Below, piece by piece: positions 34,246 through 45,527 of a stretch of DNA of 64,000 nt. Each line of letters starts with the position of its first letter. The stretch's first letter is position 1. Source of the stretch: Deltaproteobacteria bacterium (lineage in GTDB: Bacteria; Desulfobacterota; Desulfobaccia; Desulfobaccales; 0-14-0-80-60-11); assembly GCA_030018495.1 (NCBI GenBank), contig JASEFS010000006.1, forward strand, positions 1 through 64,000, given 5' to 3'. The notes beneath the pieces were generated by a model. That model was not told the DNA's origin. It saw only the letters and a program-made list of their open reading frames with translations, and did not search any database. The position numbers and the translations under genes are program-made.

Positions 34246-34716
34246 ATGCCGTTGCCGTGGCAGCGTATCACTCTGTTTCTGGCGACTTTCGGCGGCATAG
34301 GTTATCTGCCCGCCATGCCCGGCACCTGGGGCTCGCTGGCCGCGCTGCCCCTGTGGTGGGTGATGCAGCATCTTTTGGGCCCCCGTGGATATGCCCTCGC
34401 CTGGCTGGGTCTTCTGGCTGTCAGCCTCTGGGCCGCCGGCGCGGCTTGGGATACTCTGGGAGAAGTCGACCACCCGGCTATCGTCCTGGACGAAGTCATG
34501 GGGCTGCTCGCGGCCCTGGCCTGGGTGCCCCCGAAATGGCCGTGGGTGATCCTGGGTTTTGCCCTGTTCCGGGTGTTTGATATTGCCAAGCCATACCCGC
34601 TCAAACTTTTGGAACAACTTCCGGGTGGCTTTGGCGTGGTCATGGACGATGTGGCCGCGGGGGCCGCGGCCAGGGTAGTCCTGGCGGTGTTGCTGGCAAT
34701 CAGCGGCGGAGGCTGA
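34246..34716 (+). CDS. pgpA: Phosphatidylglycerophosphatase A
   Basis: 156 residues. Dephosphorylates phosphatidylglycerol phosphate at the inner membrane. Family motifs are LATFGGIGYLPAMPGTWGS, DHPAIVLDEVMGLL, and RVFDIAKPYPLKLLEQLPGGFGV (first 20 residues are the key part), with VMDDVAAG. Start: the ATG at 34246 is only one base from GGGAGG, so the TTG at 34252 with ideal spacing may be the real start. Next in order are cinA, thpR, recA, a conserved linkage. The reading frame can be traced back to 34051, but that part is not conserved. Confidence 0.92.
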   Translation: MPLPWQRITLFLATFGGIGYLPAMPGTWGSLAALPLWWVMQHLLGPRGYALAWLGLLAVSLWAAGAAWDTLGEVDHPAIVLDEVMGLLAALAWVPPKWPWVILGFALFRVFDIAKPYPLKLLEQLPGGFGVVMDDVAAGAAARVVLAVLLAISGGG

Positions 34717-34754
34717 ACGTGACAATGGGGTGAATTGCCAATTTCTCCATCACT

Positions 34755-34783
34755 GAAAACGGAAAACTGAAAACGGAAAACCG
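34755..34783. repeat. Tandem heptamer array, GAAAACN family
   Basis: GAAAACG, GAAAACT, GAAAACG, GAAAACC directly upstream of the cinA start codon (ATG at 34788), occupying the ribosome-binding region. Confidence 0.85.
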
Positions 34784-34787
34784 CTTG

Positions 34788-36041
34788 ATGCGTGGGGAAA
34801 TAATCGCCACAGGCACGGAGCTGGTAACCGGGCGGACCGCGGACCAAAACGCCCGCTATGCCGCCCGACGGCTCCACGAGGTTTCTCTGCCGGTTGCCGC
34901 CATCACCATAGTGGGTGACGACGTCGCGATGCTCCGGGAAGTCCTGGCTCTGGCCTTGACGCGGTCGCGCTTCGTCCTGGTCACCGGGGGGCTGGGGCCG
35001 ACGGAGGACGATATGACGCTGCCGGCTGCCGCGGCGGAATTCCATCTCAAGCTGGTCCAGGATCAAGGCACTTTGCAGAGACTGAAAGAATTTCTAAAAA
35101 AGCGGGGCCGCTCCTGGAACGAGCGCTATGGCCGCCTGGCGTTGATTCCCGAGGGGGCCACCCTGCTGGACCCCGGGCGGGGCGCCTGCGGTTTTTCCCT
35201 GAAACACCAGGACACCTGGTTCTTTTTCCTCCCCGGCGTGCCCCATGAGATGCACAGCCTTTTTGACAATGTCGTCCTGCCGGCCCTTATTGACCTGGCC
35301 GGGGCCGGGGAGATCGTCACCCAGCGCACCCTGCGCTTTTTCGGCATCACCGAGGTGGAGCTGCAAAATGTGGTGTCTGAGCTGGAAGCGGCTCCAGGGG
35401 TCGCGATCGGTTATTATCCCAGCTTTCCGGAGACGCACCTGACCTTGACGGCCCGGGGCGAAGATCAAAAAAAGCTGGACGCGGTCCTGGACCGCCTCAC
35501 CCGCGCTCTGTCGCTGAAGGTGGGGGAGGTGCTGTTAGGGCCGGAAGAAGGAACCCTGGAGGAGCTGGTGGGACTCCGACTTAAGGAAACCGGGTTTCGT
35601 CTGGCGGTGGCTGAATCCTGCACCGGCGGGCTTATCTGCCATCGCGTCACCAATGTGCCGGGAGCCTCCGATTATTTTATGGGCGGCGTGGTGACTTACA
35701 GCAACCAGGCCAAGATTGATCTACTAAAGGTGCCGGAAGGCCTCCTGCACGCAAGGGGTGCAGTCAGCGCCGAGACGGCCCAGGCCATGGCCCTGGGAGT
35801 GCGTGAGGTATTCCGGGCCGACATCGGCCTGTCGGTGACGGGCATCGCCGGCCCCACGGGCGGCACGCCGGAAAAGCCGGTAGGCACCGTCTATATCGGC
35901 TTGGCGACGCCTCAGGGGGTCGAGGCCCGCCATCACCTGTTTCACGGCGGCCGGGAGCAAATCAAGACGCTCACCGCGCAGACCGCGCTCAACTGGCTGC
36001 GCCAGGAATTGCACCATGCTCAGGGCCTTTCTCGCCATTGA
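34788..36041 (+). CDS. cinA: CinA: competence/damage-inducible protein, NMN amidohydrolase family
   Basis: 417 residues, full-length two-domain CinA. The N-terminal molybdopterin-binding-like domain shows EIIATGTELVTGRTADQNA and GGLGPTEDDMT. The C-terminal PncC-like domain from about 260 shows LAVAESCTGGLICHRVTNVPG and VGTVYIGLATP. The family is known for NMN deamidase activity and possibly ADP-ribose pyrophosphatase activity. Its link with recA is widespread. It follows pgpA and overlaps thpR by 26 bases. Heptamer units precede the start in place of a ribosome-binding site. Confidence 0.94.
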   Translation: MRGEIIATGTELVTGRTADQNARYAARRLHEVSLPVAAITIVGDDVAMLREVLALALTRSRFVLVTGGLGPTEDDMTLPAAAAEFHLKLVQDQGTLQRLKEFLKKRGRSWNERYGRLALIPEGATLLDPGRGACGFSLKHQDTWFFFLPGVPHEMHSLFDNVVLPALIDLAGAGEIVTQRTLRFFGITEVELQNVVSELEAAPGVAIGYYPSFPETHLTLTARGEDQKKLDAVLDRLTRALSLKVGEVLLGPEEGTLEELVGLRLKETGFRLAVAESCTGGLICHRVTNVPGASDYFMGGVVTYSNQAKIDLLKVPEGLLHARGAVSAETAQAMALGVREVFRADIGLSVTGIAGPTGGTPEKPVGTVYIGLATPQGVEARHHLFHGGREQIKTLTAQTALNWLRQELHHAQGLSRH

Positions 36042-36579
36042 CCTGCCCTCCGTCCTGCGACCGGTGCTGGCCCGGGTACAGGAGGAGCTGAAAAGAAGCG
36101 GCGCGGACGTCAAATGGGTGCCGGTGGGCAACATTCATATCACCCTGAAATTCTTCGGGCACATCGCCGAAGCCCAGGTGGACCCCATCATAGAGGCCGC
36201 CTCCGGCATCACCCGGGCGCAGGCCCCTTTTAACCTTAAGGTGACCGGGGCCGGGGCCTTCCCCACGGTGACCAACCCCCGGGTGGTGTGGCTGGGAGTG
36301 GGCGGCGACCTGGCCGCTATGGGGGATTTTTACCGGAAACTGGAGGAGGCCTTCGCGGCCCTGGGCTTTCCCCCTGAGGGGCGGCCGTTTACGCCCCACC
36401 TGACCCTGGGGCGGGTCAAGTCCCCCAGAAACCGGGTGGACCTCTCCCGTCGTCTGGCCGCGCTGCCGCCGGTGGAGAGCGAGGCGTTCCAAATAAATGA
36501 AGTAATCCTGTACCGCAGCAACCTCTCCCCCCAGGGCGCGACGTATTCGCCGTTGAAGGTTATTCCTCTGGCAGGTTGA
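36016..36579 (+). CDS. thpR: RNA 2',3'-cyclic phosphodiesterase
   Basis: 187-residue 2H phosphoesterase. The two HxTx motifs are HITLKFFG and HLTLGRV, the catalytic pair of this fold, and LRAFLAIDLP is the typical start. It opens 2',3'-cyclic phosphate ends of RNA in the family. Frame overlaps cinA by 26 bases; no separate ribosome-binding site is needed if translationally coupled. Precedes recA by a 321-bp gap. Confidence 0.92.
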   Translation: MLRAFLAIDLPSVLRPVLARVQEELKRSGADVKWVPVGNIHITLKFFGHIAEAQVDPIIEAASGITRAQAPFNLKVTGAGAFPTVTNPRVVWLGVGGDLAAMGDFYRKLEEAFAALGFPPEGRPFTPHLTLGRVKSPRNRVDLSRRLAALPPVESEAFQINEVILYRSNLSPQGATYSPLKVIPLAG

Positions 36580-36629
36580 AGCCAGAGATGCTTTCGCTGC
36601 CGGTTTGATTTGGGAACGAAGAATATGCG

Positions 36630-36651
36630 GCACAGGCTCTCCAGCCTGTGC
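36630..36651. repeat. CACAGGC hairpin
   Basis: GCACAGGCT, CTCC loop, AGCCTGTGC: perfect 9-bp hairpin, the half-unit of the 51-bp element at 27458. Confidence 0.75.
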
Positions 36652-36746
36652 GATCAATCAACAACTTTCGCAGCAGACAAAATCGGGAGCAGAAAAAGGT
36701 TATAATTACTATTAGCTTGAAACATGAAATTAGGGCAAATATCATA

Positions 36747-36807
36747 GGGGCGGGTCTCCGCCCCCCAAATCGGCGTCGGGCAAAGCAGGCGGCCAGGGAC
36801 GGCCGCC
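36747..36807. repeat. Two GC-rich hairpins
   Basis: GGGGCGG/CCGCCCC with 4-base loop (36747-36764), and GGCGGCC/GGCCGCC with 6-base loop (36788-36807). Same kind as the hairpin at 4302. Confidence 0.6.
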
Positions 36808-36900
36808 CACAATAACATAGTTTAGCGAATAACCTGATGCAGCCATTACCCAAGTGGATACCCTCACGTGGAAATTTAAAGCACTGCAAAGGATGAATAT

Positions 36901-37952
36901 ATGACTTCACACGACAGCACCGAAAAAGCCAAAGCCCTGGCCCAGGCCTTGGGGCAGATTGAGAAGCATTACGGCAAGGGCGCCATCATGCGCCTGGGTG
37001 AGGACGAAAAGCTGGAGGTGCCGGTCATTTCCAGCGGCTCCCTGGGCCTGGACCTGGCCCTGGGGATCGGCGGCATCCCCCGGGGTCGCGTCATCGAAAT
37101 CTTCGGGCCGGAGGCCTCGGGCAAGACCACCCTGGCGCTCCACGCCATCGCCGAAGCCCAGCGCCTGGGGGGCGTGGCCGCGTTCGTGGACGCGGAGCAT
37201 GCCCTGGACGTGCACTATGCCCGCAAGCTGGGGGTCAAGACCGAGGACCTGCTCATCTCCCAGCCCGACTCGGGCGAACAGGCCCTGGAGATCGCCGAAA
37301 TCCTGGTGCGGTCCAACGCCATCGACATGGTGGTGGTGGACTCCGTGGCCGCGCTGGTGCCCCGCTCGGAGATCGAAGGCGACATGGGCGACGCCCAGAT
37401 GGGCTCCCAGGCCCGCCTCATGAGCCAGGCCCTGCGCAAGCTCACCGCGGCCATCAGCAAGTCCATGACCAGCGTGATTTTTATCAACCAGATCCGCATG
37501 AAGATCGGCCAGCTTTTCGGCAACCCCGAAACCACCACCGGCGGCAATGCGCTGAAGTTTTACGCGTCCATGCGCCTGGACATCCGCCGCATCAGCGCCA
37601 TCAAAACCGGCGACGAACTGGTGGGCTACCGCACCCGGGTGAAAGTGGTGAAGAACAAGCTGGCGCCGCCGTTCCGGGAGGCGGAGTTCGACATAGTTTT
37701 CGGCCAGGGCCTGTCCAAGGAGGGGGAAATCCTGGATATGGCCACCGACGCGGGCCTTATCACCAAGAGCGGCGCGTGGTACAGCTACGGCTCCGAACGC
37801 ATGGCCCAGGGACGGGAAAACGCCAAGACCTTCCTCAAAGAGCACCCGGACATCATGGCCGATCTGGAGAAGCAGATCCGGGGCCTGCACGGGCTTATCC
37901 CCACCCCTTCCACGGAAACGGCCCTGGAAGCGGCCCTGGAACAGGAGACGCC

Positions 37953-37956
<4 letters not shown>
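36901..37956 (+). CDS. recA: Recombinase RecA
   Basis: 351 residues. DNA strand exchange protein and SOS coprotease. Walker [10 protein letters not shown] (about 67-75), [10 protein letters not shown], Walker [15 protein letters not shown]1/L2 region [12 protein letters not shown] and [14 protein letters not shown], and the C-terminal DNA-binding part. An LPxR-like and acidic C-terminus is present ([13 protein letters not shown]). The start has AAAGGATGAATAT upstream. Its stop overlaps the alaS start by ATGA, so the two are translationally coupled. Confidence 0.98.
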
Positions 37957-40592
<2,636 letters not shown>

Positions 40593-40660
40593 GAAAACGG
40601 GTTGGGTCCTCAAACAAATCCCCGGGAAGGTGTTTGATGAAGCACATAAGCCACTGAGAT

Positions 40661-40687
40661 TCGCTCCCAAGTGCACCTTGGGAGCGA
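40661..40687. terminator. Strong hairpin between alaS and purC
   Basis: TCGCTCCCAAG, loop TGCAC, CTTGGGAGCGA: perfect 11-bp stem between two convergent genes. Plus-strand downstream sequence is A-rich, not T-rich, so termination would rely on the hairpin or Rho. Confidence 0.5.
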
Positions 40688-40709
40688 GTTTAAAAAAAGA
40701 AAAAAAGAA

Positions 40710-40730
40710 GCACAGGCGGGACGCCTGTGC
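40710..40730. repeat. CACAGGC hairpin
   Basis: GCACAGGCG, GGA, CGCCTGTGC: perfect 9-bp stem, same family as 27458, 36630 and 52719. Confidence 0.75.
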
Positions 40731-40799
40731 CACCGGGCTTAGCGCACATTGAGCTTTTTCGATAAACTTAATCTTCTATTCTAAACTACTCTTAAAGAA

Positions 40800-41699
40800 T
40801 TAATTTCCTTCCAATTCCTCGCCGGTCAGGGCTTTCAAGGCCTCCAGGTACTTCGCCCGGGTGTTGGCGATAACTTCCGGGGGCAGGGGCGGCGGGGGCG
40901 GTTTCTTGTTCCAGCCCAGCGATTCCAGGTAGTCTCTCAAGTATTGCTTGTCATAGCTTTTCTGGGGCCTGCCCGGCTGATAATCGTCCTTGGGCCAGAA
41001 CCGGGAGGAATCCGGGGTGAGCACTTCGTCGATGAGAAGGAGTTCGCCGTCGGCCAGGCCGAATTCGAATTTGGTGTCCGCCAAAATGATGCCCCGTGGT
41101 TCGGCCCACTGACTGGCCCGGCGGTAAAGGGCCAGGCTCAGCTCCCGCACCCGCCGGGCCAGGTCTTCGCCGATAATGGCCGCGGCCTGGTCAAAAGTGA
41201 TGTTTTCATCATGCGTGCCCAGCTCCGCCTTGGTGGAAGGGGTGAAGATGGGCTCGGGCAGGCGGTCCGATTCCACCAAGCCCCGCGGCAGTTCAATGCC
41301 GCAGATGGCGCCGGTTTTTTTATATTCGGCCCAGCCGGACCCTGACAAATAGCCGCGCACAATGCATTCCACGGGCAGCGGCCGGCATTTTTTAACCAGC
41401 ATGGCCCGGCCCTCCAGGGTCAGGCGGTAAGGCCGGCAGGCCCGGGGGAACTCGCCTACATCCAGGGATATGAGGTGGTGCGGCGTGAGGTCCGCCAGAT
41501 GCCCAAACCAAAAGGCCGACAGCCGGGTGAGAATGCGGCCCTTGTCCGGGATGGGGTCGGCCATCACCACGTCAAAGGCCGAAATGCGGTCCGTGGCCAC
41601 CAGCAGCAGGGTATCCCCCAAATCGTAAATATCCCGCACCTTGCCCTGGTGGCGGGGTCCCAAGCCGGTAAAATCAGTAGTAAAAACAACAGGTGTCAT
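40800..41699 (-). CDS. purC: Phosphoribosylaminoimidazole-succinocarboxamide synthase
   Basis: 299 residues. Joins aspartate to CAIR with ATP in purine synthesis. Evidence: [57 protein letters not shown], and [17 protein letters not shown]. The longer, PurC-II-type length (about 300) fits. The ATG overlaps the stop of the upstream pseudokinase-SPOR gene by four bases, which implies translational coupling. No other pur genes nearby. Confidence 0.95.
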   Translation of the reverse strand: MTPVVFTTDFTGLGPRHQGKVRDIYDLGDTLLLVATDRISAFDVVMADPIPDKGRILTRLSAFWFGHLADLTPHHLISLDVGEFPRACRPYRLTLEGRAMLVKKCRPLPVECIVRGYLSGSGWAEYKKTGAICGIELPRGLVESDRLPEPIFTPSTKAELGTHDENITFDQAAAIIGEDLARRVRELSLALYRRASQWAEPRGIILADTKFEFGLADGELLLIDEVLTPDSSRFWPKDDYQPGRPQKSYDKQYLRDYLESLGWNKKPPPPPLPPEVIANTRAKYLEALKALTGEELEGN

Positions 41700-43264
41700 G
41701 GGCGCCGCCTGAGTGTGGTTGATGGACTGGAAGTGGCGGAGGAGACTTCCACCACTTTGGCGGAAATGCCTTCAAGCTCCTTGATGCGCCGGGCTGCCTC
41801 TTGAGCCGCCTGCTTGCCGGTTAAGGGTCCGACTTGCACCTGAAAGACGGCTTTTCCGCCCGGCGAGGTCCGCACGGCCTTGGCCGGGAGGTTTTGTGCT
41901 TTCAGGCGATTTTGCAAAGCCAGAGCCTGCTTTAATTGGGTGTAGCTGGCCACCGGAATTATATATTGCGCGCCGCTGGCCGGCGGCTTCGAGACCGCCC
42001 TGGGACGGGGTTGAGACGTATGGCTCGGCCGGGGAGCAGCAGGAGCGCCCCGCTCGATGATAACAGGGTTGCTTGGTGTGGAGCCGGCAGTTCGAGGCGG
42101 CCCGACAGTTTCCGGCAGTGTTGATGGACCCGTAGCGACCGGCGGCTGGCTTGAGGAAGCACCGCGCTTGAGAAGCTTGGCTCCTGACCAGAGAACCATA
42201 ATGGTGAGCAGGGCCAGCCCCAGGCCCCAGAAAAAGCGGGGCGGCGCGGCCTTGATTTTGTCCAGGGCTTGAGCCGCTGCGGGTTTCAGCTTTTCCCAGA
42301 GGTGGCGGGACCGAGTCTTGGTCTCTTGCCACAGTTGACGGGATACAATCTTGCTTTTTTCCCAGAGTTTGGCAGCCGCGGTTTTGGCCGCATCCCCCAG
42401 CGATACTCCGGGTTTGGGCTGCCAGAGGAAACTCTTTTCCCTGAACGCGCCCCGCAGCAAGTCCCGGCTTTGCTCCAGCGCGGCCAGAAAGGAGATGATG
42501 TCCGGGTAGCGGTCCCCGGGTTCCACCGCCAAACAACCCAGCAGGAAATTCTGCAACGGCACCGGAACCTCTTCCAGGTCGGCCAGAGGCGTTTCCAGCC
42601 GGTAAGGGAAGGCCTCGTCGAAGGTTAATGGATAGGGCAGGCTGCCCACCGTGAGACGGAAGCCCAGGACCCCTAAAGAAAAGACGTTGGCCCGAGTCGT
42701 CACCCCCTCCCCTCGCACCACTTCCGGAGCATTGTAGGCCCTGAGTTCCAGCAGTCCCACCTGCTCTTCCAGGGATGGAGGGCAGGCAAAATTGGCCAGC
42801 TTGATCCTGTCGCCCTCCATGAGGATGTTGAGGGGATTAAGGGATTGATGCACCACCCCGTGCTCATGGGCAAAAGCCACCGCCCGGCCCACCTCGTCAA
42901 GCAAATGCAGAGCCTGGGGCAGGGTGAAGCGTTCCAGGCGGTTCAGGCGGGCCAGCAGGCTTTCCCCCCCATACGGTTCCTGCACCAGGTAGAAACCCTC
43001 CCGGTTTTCGCTGCCGTGAAAAACCGTCAGGATCAACGGGTGGCGCAGCCTGTAAGCCAGGGCGGCCTCCTTGATCAGAAAGCCCCGGGAAGCCTCAAAA
43101 TCCGGAACCTCGCGGCTGATGAACTTAAGCCCCACTTCGACTTTCAAGAGCCGATCCTGAGCCAGATAAACGCCGCCCCAGGGCTCCTCCCGCAGAAGCC
43201 TCAAAATGACGTATCTCTCCGCGATGACCTGGGCTGATTTGAGGGTAGCGGACGCGCTGTTCAC
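41696..43264 (-). CDS. Pseudokinase with TM segment and SPOR domain
   Basis: 522 residues from the GTG at 43264, which has AGGGG eight bases upstream; the frame can be extended to an ATG at 43303 or 43429 without a ribosome-binding site. Residues about 15-275 resemble a Ser/Thr kinase ([27 protein letters not shown] with the ATP Lys; [14 protein letters not shown]). But the catalytic HRDLKPxN is HQSLNPLN and DFG is NFA, so the Asp residues needed for phosphotransfer are missing. A helical linker follows, then a TM helix near 360-380 ([16 protein letters not shown]), a Pro/Ser-rich region, and a C-terminal SPOR domain. SPOR domains bind denuded septal peptidoglycan in other proteins. Coupled to purC. 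Confidence 0.8.
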   Translation of the reverse strand: MNSASATLKSAQVIAERYVILRLLREEPWGGVYLAQDRLLKVEVGLKFISREVPDFEASRGFLIKEAALAYRLRHPLILTVFHGSENREGFYLVQEPYGGESLLARLNRLERFTLPQALHLLDEVGRAVAFAHEHGVVHQSLNPLNILMEGDRIKLANFACPPSLEEQVGLLELRAYNAPEVVRGEGVTTRANVFSLGVLGFRLTVGSLPYPLTFDEAFPYRLETPLADLEEVPVPLQNFLLGCLAVEPGDRYPDIISFLAALEQSRDLLRGAFREKSFLWQPKPGVSLGDAAKTAAAKLWEKSKIVSRQLWQETKTRSRHLWEKLKPAAAQALDKIKAAPPRFFWGLGLALLTIMVLWSGAKLLKRGASSSQPPVATGPSTLPETVGPPRTAGSTPSNPVIIERGAPAAPRPSHTSQPRPRAVSKPPASGAQYIIPVASYTQLKQALALQNRLKAQNLPAKAVRTSPGGKAVFQVQVGPLTGKQAAQEAARRIKELEGISAKVVEVSSATSSPSTTLRRRP

Positions 43265-43444
43265 CGAGTTTTCCCCTGCCTTATTTCCCCTCAACCATAG
43301 CATAAAACCAGGCGCTGAAAAAGAGGTCTTTTGTCCGGCGCAACAGGCGCAACCGGTTAAAGTTAATCGTGACCCATGGATAGAAATGGCATGTTCGAGC
43401 CGTTTTTGGTAAGGTGAAGCAAAATCCAAGTTTGCGTGGTTTTT

Positions 43445-44044
43445 ATGAGTTTGGCCAATCTCATAACCCTTTCCCGACTGCCGTTATTGCTGTTTCTGCT
43501 GATAGGCCTGTTCTATGTCTCAAGCTGGCAATGGCAACTGGTTTTTTTGGCACTGTTGATCATCCTTTTCCTCATGGATTGGTTCGACGGCTACGTGGCC
43601 AGGATGCGCAATGAAGTCACGGAATTGGGGTCCGTATTGGACATAGCCTTGGACCGGGCCGTGGAGAATATCCTCTGGATCGCGTTCATGCACTTGGGCA
43701 TGGTGCCCCTGTGGGTGCCGGTGGTATTTCTGGTGCGCTCTTTTGTGGTGGACGGCGTCCGGGGCGCGGCCCTGACCAGGGGCAAGTCCGGTTTCGGCAT
43801 GATGCACTCCGTGTGGGGCCGCTTTCTGGTGGCTTCCCGGTTCATGCGGGCCCTTTATGGACTGGTGAAATGCACCACCTTCTGCTTTTTGTGGCTCACC
43901 TATGCTCTTTCCCTCAAAAATCCGGCCTTGACTGGGAGCTTGCATTTTATCAATGAGTTTCTTATCTTATTTTCAGTCAGTCTCTGTGTGATTCGGGGAA
44001 TCCCGGTAATCGCCGACGGCCGGCTCTATTTTTCCCGAAAATAA
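43445..44044 (+). CDS. CDP-alcohol phosphatidyltransferase
   Basis: 199-residue integral membrane enzyme with the intact motif DWFDGYVARM then RNEVTELGSVLDIALD, i.e. DGxxARx8GxxxDxxxD, and about six TM helices. Transfers a phospho-group from a CDP-lipid to an alcohol; the alcohol (glycerol-P, inositol-P, serine, choline) is not evident. It is not the main pgsA, which is at 22102. A HAD-IB phosphatase gene follows, 54 bp downstream. The chosen start is the ATG at 43445; a GTG nine bases earlier is an alternative. Confidence 0.85.
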   Translation: MSLANLITLSRLPLLLFLLIGLFYVSSWQWQLVFLALLIILFLMDWFDGYVARMRNEVTELGSVLDIALDRAVENILWIAFMHLGMVPLWVPVVFLVRSFVVDGVRGAALTRGKSGFGMMHSVWGRFLVASRFMRALYGLVKCTTFCFLWLTYALSLKNPALTGSLHFINEFLILFSVSLCVIRGIPVIADGRLYFSRK

Positions 44045-44098
44045 GGCCTGCCGTTATATTGAGCTCCTTATTCAACTGTATCTGGGCGGGAAATAGTT

Positions 44099-44731
44099 AT
44101 GGGTGAGGTGGCGGCAATATTTGATGTGGACAAGACGCTGGTGCAGGGGTCCACCGAGCGCTTGTTTTTTACATATCTGGTGCGCCATCAAAAACTGCGG
44201 ACCACCCAGGCCATGGCTTACCTGGCGCGTCTGGCCTCCCGCCCTGAAGACCGTTTCCGGGATAAATCTTACTTGAAGGGCCTGGGGGTGGAAGAAATTG
44301 AGGCCCTGGCCCGGCGCTGCTATGACGAGATGATCGCGCCGCGCCTCAGCCCGCAAGCCCTGGCCTGCCTTGGAGAGCATAAGGCTCAAGGGCACCGCAT
44401 TGTCTTATTGACCGGCTCGCTGTCTTTTCTTATTGTGCCGCTCAAAGAAATGGTGGAAGCCGATTGGCTGATTGCCACGGAGCCGGCCCATGATGAGCGG
44501 TGTTTCACCGGCGAAATCGCCGGGCTGCACCCCCGAGGTAAAAACAAAGAGCTGCTGCTGCTTGATCTCTCCAAGCGCCATGGCTTTGATCTGTCCCGCT
44601 CTTATGCCTACGCGGACCATTTTGAGGACCGCTCCCTGTTCGGCCGGGTGGGGTACCCGGTGGCGGTCAACCCCTCCTGGCGCCTTAAGCGATTGGCCCG
44701 CAAATACCGCTGGCCGATCCGCTATTTTTAA
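44099..44731 (+). CDS. HAD-superfamily phosphatase, subfamily IB
   Basis: 210 residues. Motif I IFDVDKTLVQGST with the two catalytic Asp, motif II VLLTGSLSFLIVPL, and motif III/IV (HPRGKNKELLLLDL; SYAYADHFEDRSLFGRVG). This is the HAD-IB type that includes phosphoserine phosphatases and lipid phosphatases. Paired with a CDP-alcohol phosphotransferase, it could remove the phosphate of a lipid intermediate (inference). No signal peptide; cytoplasmic or membrane-peripheral. Confidence 0.85.
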   Translation: MGEVAAIFDVDKTLVQGSTERLFFTYLVRHQKLRTTQAMAYLARLASRPEDRFRDKSYLKGLGVEEIEALARRCYDEMIAPRLSPQALACLGEHKAQGHRIVLLTGSLSFLIVPLKEMVEADWLIATEPAHDERCFTGEIAGLHPRGKNKELLLLDLSKRHGFDLSRSYAYADHFEDRSLFGRVGYPVAVNPSWRLKRLARKYRWPIRYF

Positions 44732-44793
44732 AAAATCTCCCCAAAATTTCCCATTCTTATCATTTTCCGCCAAAAATCAGGTAGAATAGAGAC

Positions 44794-45003
44794 ATGGATC
44801 CGGCCCAATTGAAGCAGCTTAAAGAGCGGGTGGAAGCGGAGCTCAGGCAGCGGGAAATGGCCAACCTGGAATTCTGGCTGACCGAGCTGAAAAAAATCGA
44901 CGCCAAACGGCACCGGGACCTGGCCGGATTGCAAAGCGACCTCAGGGGCCTTATCAACCGCATGGATACCCGCCTGAGCCGCCTCAAAGGTGGCCACGAC
45001 TGA
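44794..45003 (+). CDS. Hypothetical small coiled-coil protein
   Basis: 69 residues, charged and helical with heptad-like spacing (QLKQLKERVEAELRQREM, LKKIDAKRHRDLAGL), ending RLKGGHD. No TM or catalytic motif. Weak ribosome-binding site. It lies between the HAD phosphatase and queD. Function unknown. Confidence 0.5.
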   Translation: MDPAQLKQLKERVEAELRQREMANLEFWLTELKKIDAKRHRDLAGLQSDLRGLINRMDTRLSRLKGGHD

Positions 45004-45043
45004 GACCGTTTGTTAGATCTTTTCAACCATAAGGTATGCCCAC

Positions 45044-45415
45044 ATGTATGAACTGAAAATAACCACCCAGTTTGCCGCGGCGCACCGCCTGGACAATTTC
45101 TACGGCAAATGCGAAGCCCTGCACGGCCACAACTGGAAGGTGGAAGTATATCTCCTGGGGGAGCAACTCGATGAAGCCGGCCTGCTCAAGGATTTCGGCG
45201 TGATAAAGGCCCGGACCAACGACATCCTCCAGGAAGTGGACCATAAGTTCCTCAACGAGTTGCCGGCTTTTAAGGACCAGAACCCTTCATCGGAAAACCT
45301 GGCCCGGTATCTTTTCGAGCGCCTGTCCGCCGCTCTCAACGACGGCGGCATCCGGGTGAGCAAAGTAAGCATCTGGGAGTCGGACACTTCCTGCGCTTCG
45401 TATTTTCCCGCCTGA
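45044..45415 (+). CDS. queD: 6-carboxy-tetrahydropterin synthase
   Basis: 123 residues. Converts dihydroneopterin triphosphate to 6-carboxytetrahydropterin in the 7-deazaguanine (queuosine) pathway. FAAAHRLDNF and the zinc/active-site GKCEALHGHNWKVEV with Cys-x-x-x-His-x-His are complete; VDHKFLNEL and SENLARYLFE follow. A QueC-like enzyme of different function is encoded at 50651. queE, queC and queF are not seen in the window. Confidence 0.94.
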   Translation: MYELKITTQFAAAHRLDNFYGKCEALHGHNWKVEVYLLGEQLDEAGLLKDFGVIKARTNDILQEVDHKFLNELPAFKDQNPSSENLARYLFERLSAALNDGGIRVSKVSIWESDTSCASYFPA

Positions 45416-45527
45416 AATATCCAGGCTTACCGCTAACCGCAAGCTTTGGGGATTGGTCTGCTTTGGCGTTATAGTTGAATGGCTGGTCTGCCGCCGGAAG
45501 AGCGGCAAACGCGCCAGTGTTGTTCAG

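Larger units (their letters stand above)
36580..36900. promoter_or_regulatory. recA upstream region with repeats
   Basis: 321 bp without a gene. It holds a CACAGGC hairpin (36630-36651), GGGGCGG/CCGCCCC (36747-36764), GGCGGCC/GGCCGCC (36788-36807), and a TATAAT at 36701-36706 that may be a -10 for recA. No SOS-box sequence of the kinds I know from deltaproteobacteria was recognised. Confidence 0.4.

Noticed and set aside
36580-36900. LexA box upstream of recA
   Set aside because: No sequence matching an SOS-box pattern I know from this group could be identified with confidence.
37776-37952. 59-codon N-terminal extension of alaS
   Set aside because: It lies inside recA in another frame and is not part of the AlaS family; the ATG at 37953 overlaps the recA stop and gives the canonical start.
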